A stretch of DNA of 64,000 bases, from positions 40,979-104,978 of the forward strand of contig NZ_QOWE01000032.1 of NCBI RefSeq assembly GCF_003334855.1. Reading direction: 5' to 3'. A program made the position numbers and the translations under genes. The stretch is from Larkinella punicea. GTDB lineage: Bacteria > Bacteroidota > Bacteroidia > Cytophagales > Spirosomataceae. The notes under the pieces were generated by a model. The model searched no databases. It was not told the DNA's origin and saw only the letters and a list, made by a program, of their open reading frames with translations. Positions 62,791 through 64,000 of this stretch are shown in pieces (within the stretch, counting starts at the first letter, position 1; every line of letters begins with the position of its first letter).

Positions 62791-62826
62791 AAAGACACGA
62801 CCACCATGAGTCGTGTCTTTTTTTAT
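62791..62826 (+). terminator. Rho-independent terminator after ald
   Basis: AAAGACACGAC (62791-62801) pairs with GTCGTGTCTTT (62810-62820) around an 8-nt loop, followed by more Ts. It overlaps the end of the convergent kelch-type gene (stop at 62823). Confidence 0.9.
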
Positions 62827-63752
62827 TGAATCGATAGTGTCAATTCCGTTACGACCGGCACATTGGACGCGTTTTTCCCACTTATGTACAGCTTTTGGCC
62901 ATTCGAGAACAGATTACCGTAGGCAGGAACATTATCCAGTTTAAGCGGCTCGGCTGCCCAGGTATCCTTCACGAGATCATAGACATATACCGACTGGTTC
63001 TGGAGGAGAAACAGGTAGTCGCCCAGGACGGCCGAATAGACACTCTGGTAGTTACTTGAAACCTCAAAAGTCAAATCCTTCAGCGCAGTCCAGGTGTTGG
63101 TCGCGGTTGAAAAATACGCCATCTTTTGCTTCGCTCCCTGTCCGCCCAGCGCATAAATCCGGTCTTTATATGACACCAGTTCGGTGCTGGTGGTCGGAAA
63201 CAGGTAATTCGGTGCCGTAAACCATTTATCCTGACCAATGCTATAAAATTTAAACAGGGTGCTGGGTGTCCGCCCGCCAACGAAATAGATGTTGCCGTTA
63301 TAATACGTAACTCCCGCTTCTCCGGCATTGTCTTTCGCAGTGGCCGGATAGGTGATGTTTTGCCAGTTGTTCGCTGAAGCCGTGTATTTGGTGGCATCAT
63401 TGGCAATAAAAAAGATGTTGGTTCCATCCGACACCAGTTTGCTGGAATAGCCACACCCGCACACATTGGCTGACTTGGCTAAAGCCGTCGAAAAACTGTT
63501 GCTGCCCAGATCGAACCGGACAAAAAACTGCGACTTGGCGGTATTGGAATAATTACCGAAATAAATCGCATTTCCGACCAGGACCGACTGCATCGGGTAA
63601 GGGCCGGCATCGTACGTGCTGAGCGGCATATTGAGTTGTTTTGCCGTTAACGCAACGTCATTCACCGTTTTTTCAGGAGCTGCGGTCGAGTCATCGGTCT
63701 TTTTACAACCGGTCAGTCCCATCAGAAAAAGGAAAATAAGAAAAAGCTTCAT
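62823..63752 (-). CDS. Kelch-repeat-like lipoprotein
   Basis: 309 aa. Lipobox LTGC (Cys16). The mature protein has kelch-like blades ('YYNGNIYFVGGRTPSTLFKFYSIGQDKWF', 'SYKDRIYALGGQGAKQKMAYFSTATNTWTAL', 'YDLVKDTWAAEPLKLD'), indicating a beta-propeller on the cell surface or in the periplasm. No catalytic residues are recognised. A pair of close Cys ('NVCGCGYSSK') may form a disulfide. Binding role inferred only from fold. Confidence 0.8.
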   Translation of the reverse strand: MKLFLIFLFLMGLTGCKKTDDSTAAPEKTVNDVALTAKQLNMPLSTYDAGPYPMQSVLVGNAIYFGNYSNTAKSQFFVRFDLGSNSFSTALAKSANVCGCGYSSKLVSDGTNIFFIANDATKYTASANNWQNITYPATAKDNAGEAGVTYYNGNIYFVGGRTPSTLFKFYSIGQDKWFTAPNYLFPTTSTELVSYKDRIYALGGQGAKQKMAYFSTATNTWTALKDLTFEVSSNYQSVYSAVLGDYLFLLQNQSVYVYDLVKDTWAAEPLKLDNVPAYGNLFSNGQKLYISGKNASNVPVVTELTLSIQ

Positions 63753-63907
63753 GGTCCAGTTCCGTTAAGTTTGATTCGTTCGTGCTAATCAAAACTAAGG
63801 ATTGTGACCGGTTGGTTTTAGCGTATAAGTACGGGTTTTAGCCAGCGTAAAAGTGGCGGGCCTACGCACAGAATGGATCAAGAGCAAAAGTTGTGGAGCA
63901 TCTTGGT

Positions 63908-64000
63908 TTAAGCATATAACTGCGTTAATCGATAAAGGAAAAACTCGACGTTTCTTACCCCTCTGAACTGAGCCCGGAAGGCTTTGATCTTGGCATTGAA
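63908..64000 (-). CDS. IS transposase, C-terminal fragment at window edge
   Basis: Only the last 30 codons are inside the window. They begin FNAKIKAFRAQFRGVRN and end VEFFLYRLTQLYA, then TAA at 63908-63910. This ending is characteristic of the C-terminus of ISAon1/ISL3-like transposases of Bacteroidota. The bases 63840-63905 probably include the right end of the insertion sequence, but the inverted repeat cannot be defined without the other end. Confidence 0.72.
   Translation of the reverse strand, partial: FNAKIKAFRAQFRGVRNVEFFLYRLTQLYA

Overview
The window is a chromosomal segment of a Bacteroidota bacterium, most likely order Cytophagales and close to Spirosoma/Larkinella (family Spirosomataceae). 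The placement is inferred from family content: DUF5686, DUF2490, DUF5683, DUF1599 and BT_3928-type genes, Wzi, many lipoproteins, and an HD-PycTM protein. It is supported by recurring Bacteroidota-type promoters (TTG, 19-20 nt, TAnnTTTG) and a lack of Shine-Dalgarno motifs. No rRNA, tRNA or CRISPR was seen. The only mobile-element trace is the C-terminus of a transposase at the right edge.

Layout. 1-5000: end of a SanA-like gene, a DKNYY-repeat lipoprotein, then a minus-strand operon CotH kinase - VTC domain - DUF4956 - DUF2490. 5200-12300: membrane class III cyclase, a very large phosphoesterase/kinase-like/Omp85 protein, a SdiA-regulated-type lipoprotein and an HD-PycTM membrane protein. 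12500-21800: DUF5686 protein, two convergent FKBP isomerases, prolyl-tRNA synthetase, a Ser/Gly/Tyr-rich lipoprotein, a FadL-like porin and an ECF sigma factor. 21767-27533: a complete RND efflux operon (TolC, adaptor, pump). 27665-31717: shikimate kinase, BT_3928-like, DUF1599, then folP and diadenylate cyclase. 32176-40276: Wzi, UDP-galactopyranose mutase, two paralogous FG-GAP/VCBS proteins, an RlmI-like methyltransferase and a phospholipase-C-like protein. 40367-46604: Dabb protein, rpsT, radC, a lipoprotein, an unannotated 32-aa membrane peptide, hisB, and NYN-CSD coupled to pabB. 46995-57069: DEAD-box helicase with a long leader, a cytochrome c/copper monooxygenase-like lipoprotein, methyltransferase, apaG, ung, lepB, dapB, DUF5683, parB and parA. 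57261-64000: radical SAM/SPASM, ferritin, FAD oxidoreductase, Lrp divergent from ald, a kelch-type lipoprotein and the transposase fragment.

Most genes are housekeeping or envelope genes. folP and pabB both serve folate; lepB, dapB, DUF5683, parB and parA form a colinear minus-strand block.

The most unusual signal is non-coding: a family of intergenic hairpins whose arms are built from degenerate 7-nt units (AATGNNN, or GA-rich variants). Two of them (15470-15566 and 52459-52559) have perfect arms of 41 and 43 bp and identical 15-nt loop lengths. Their sequences differ from each other only at positions that are compensated on the opposite arm. Other candidates worth following up are the phosphatase/kinase-like/Omp85 fusion, the CotH-VTC-DUF4956 operon, the PHM-like copper protein, the 32-aa peptide unit and the helicase leader.
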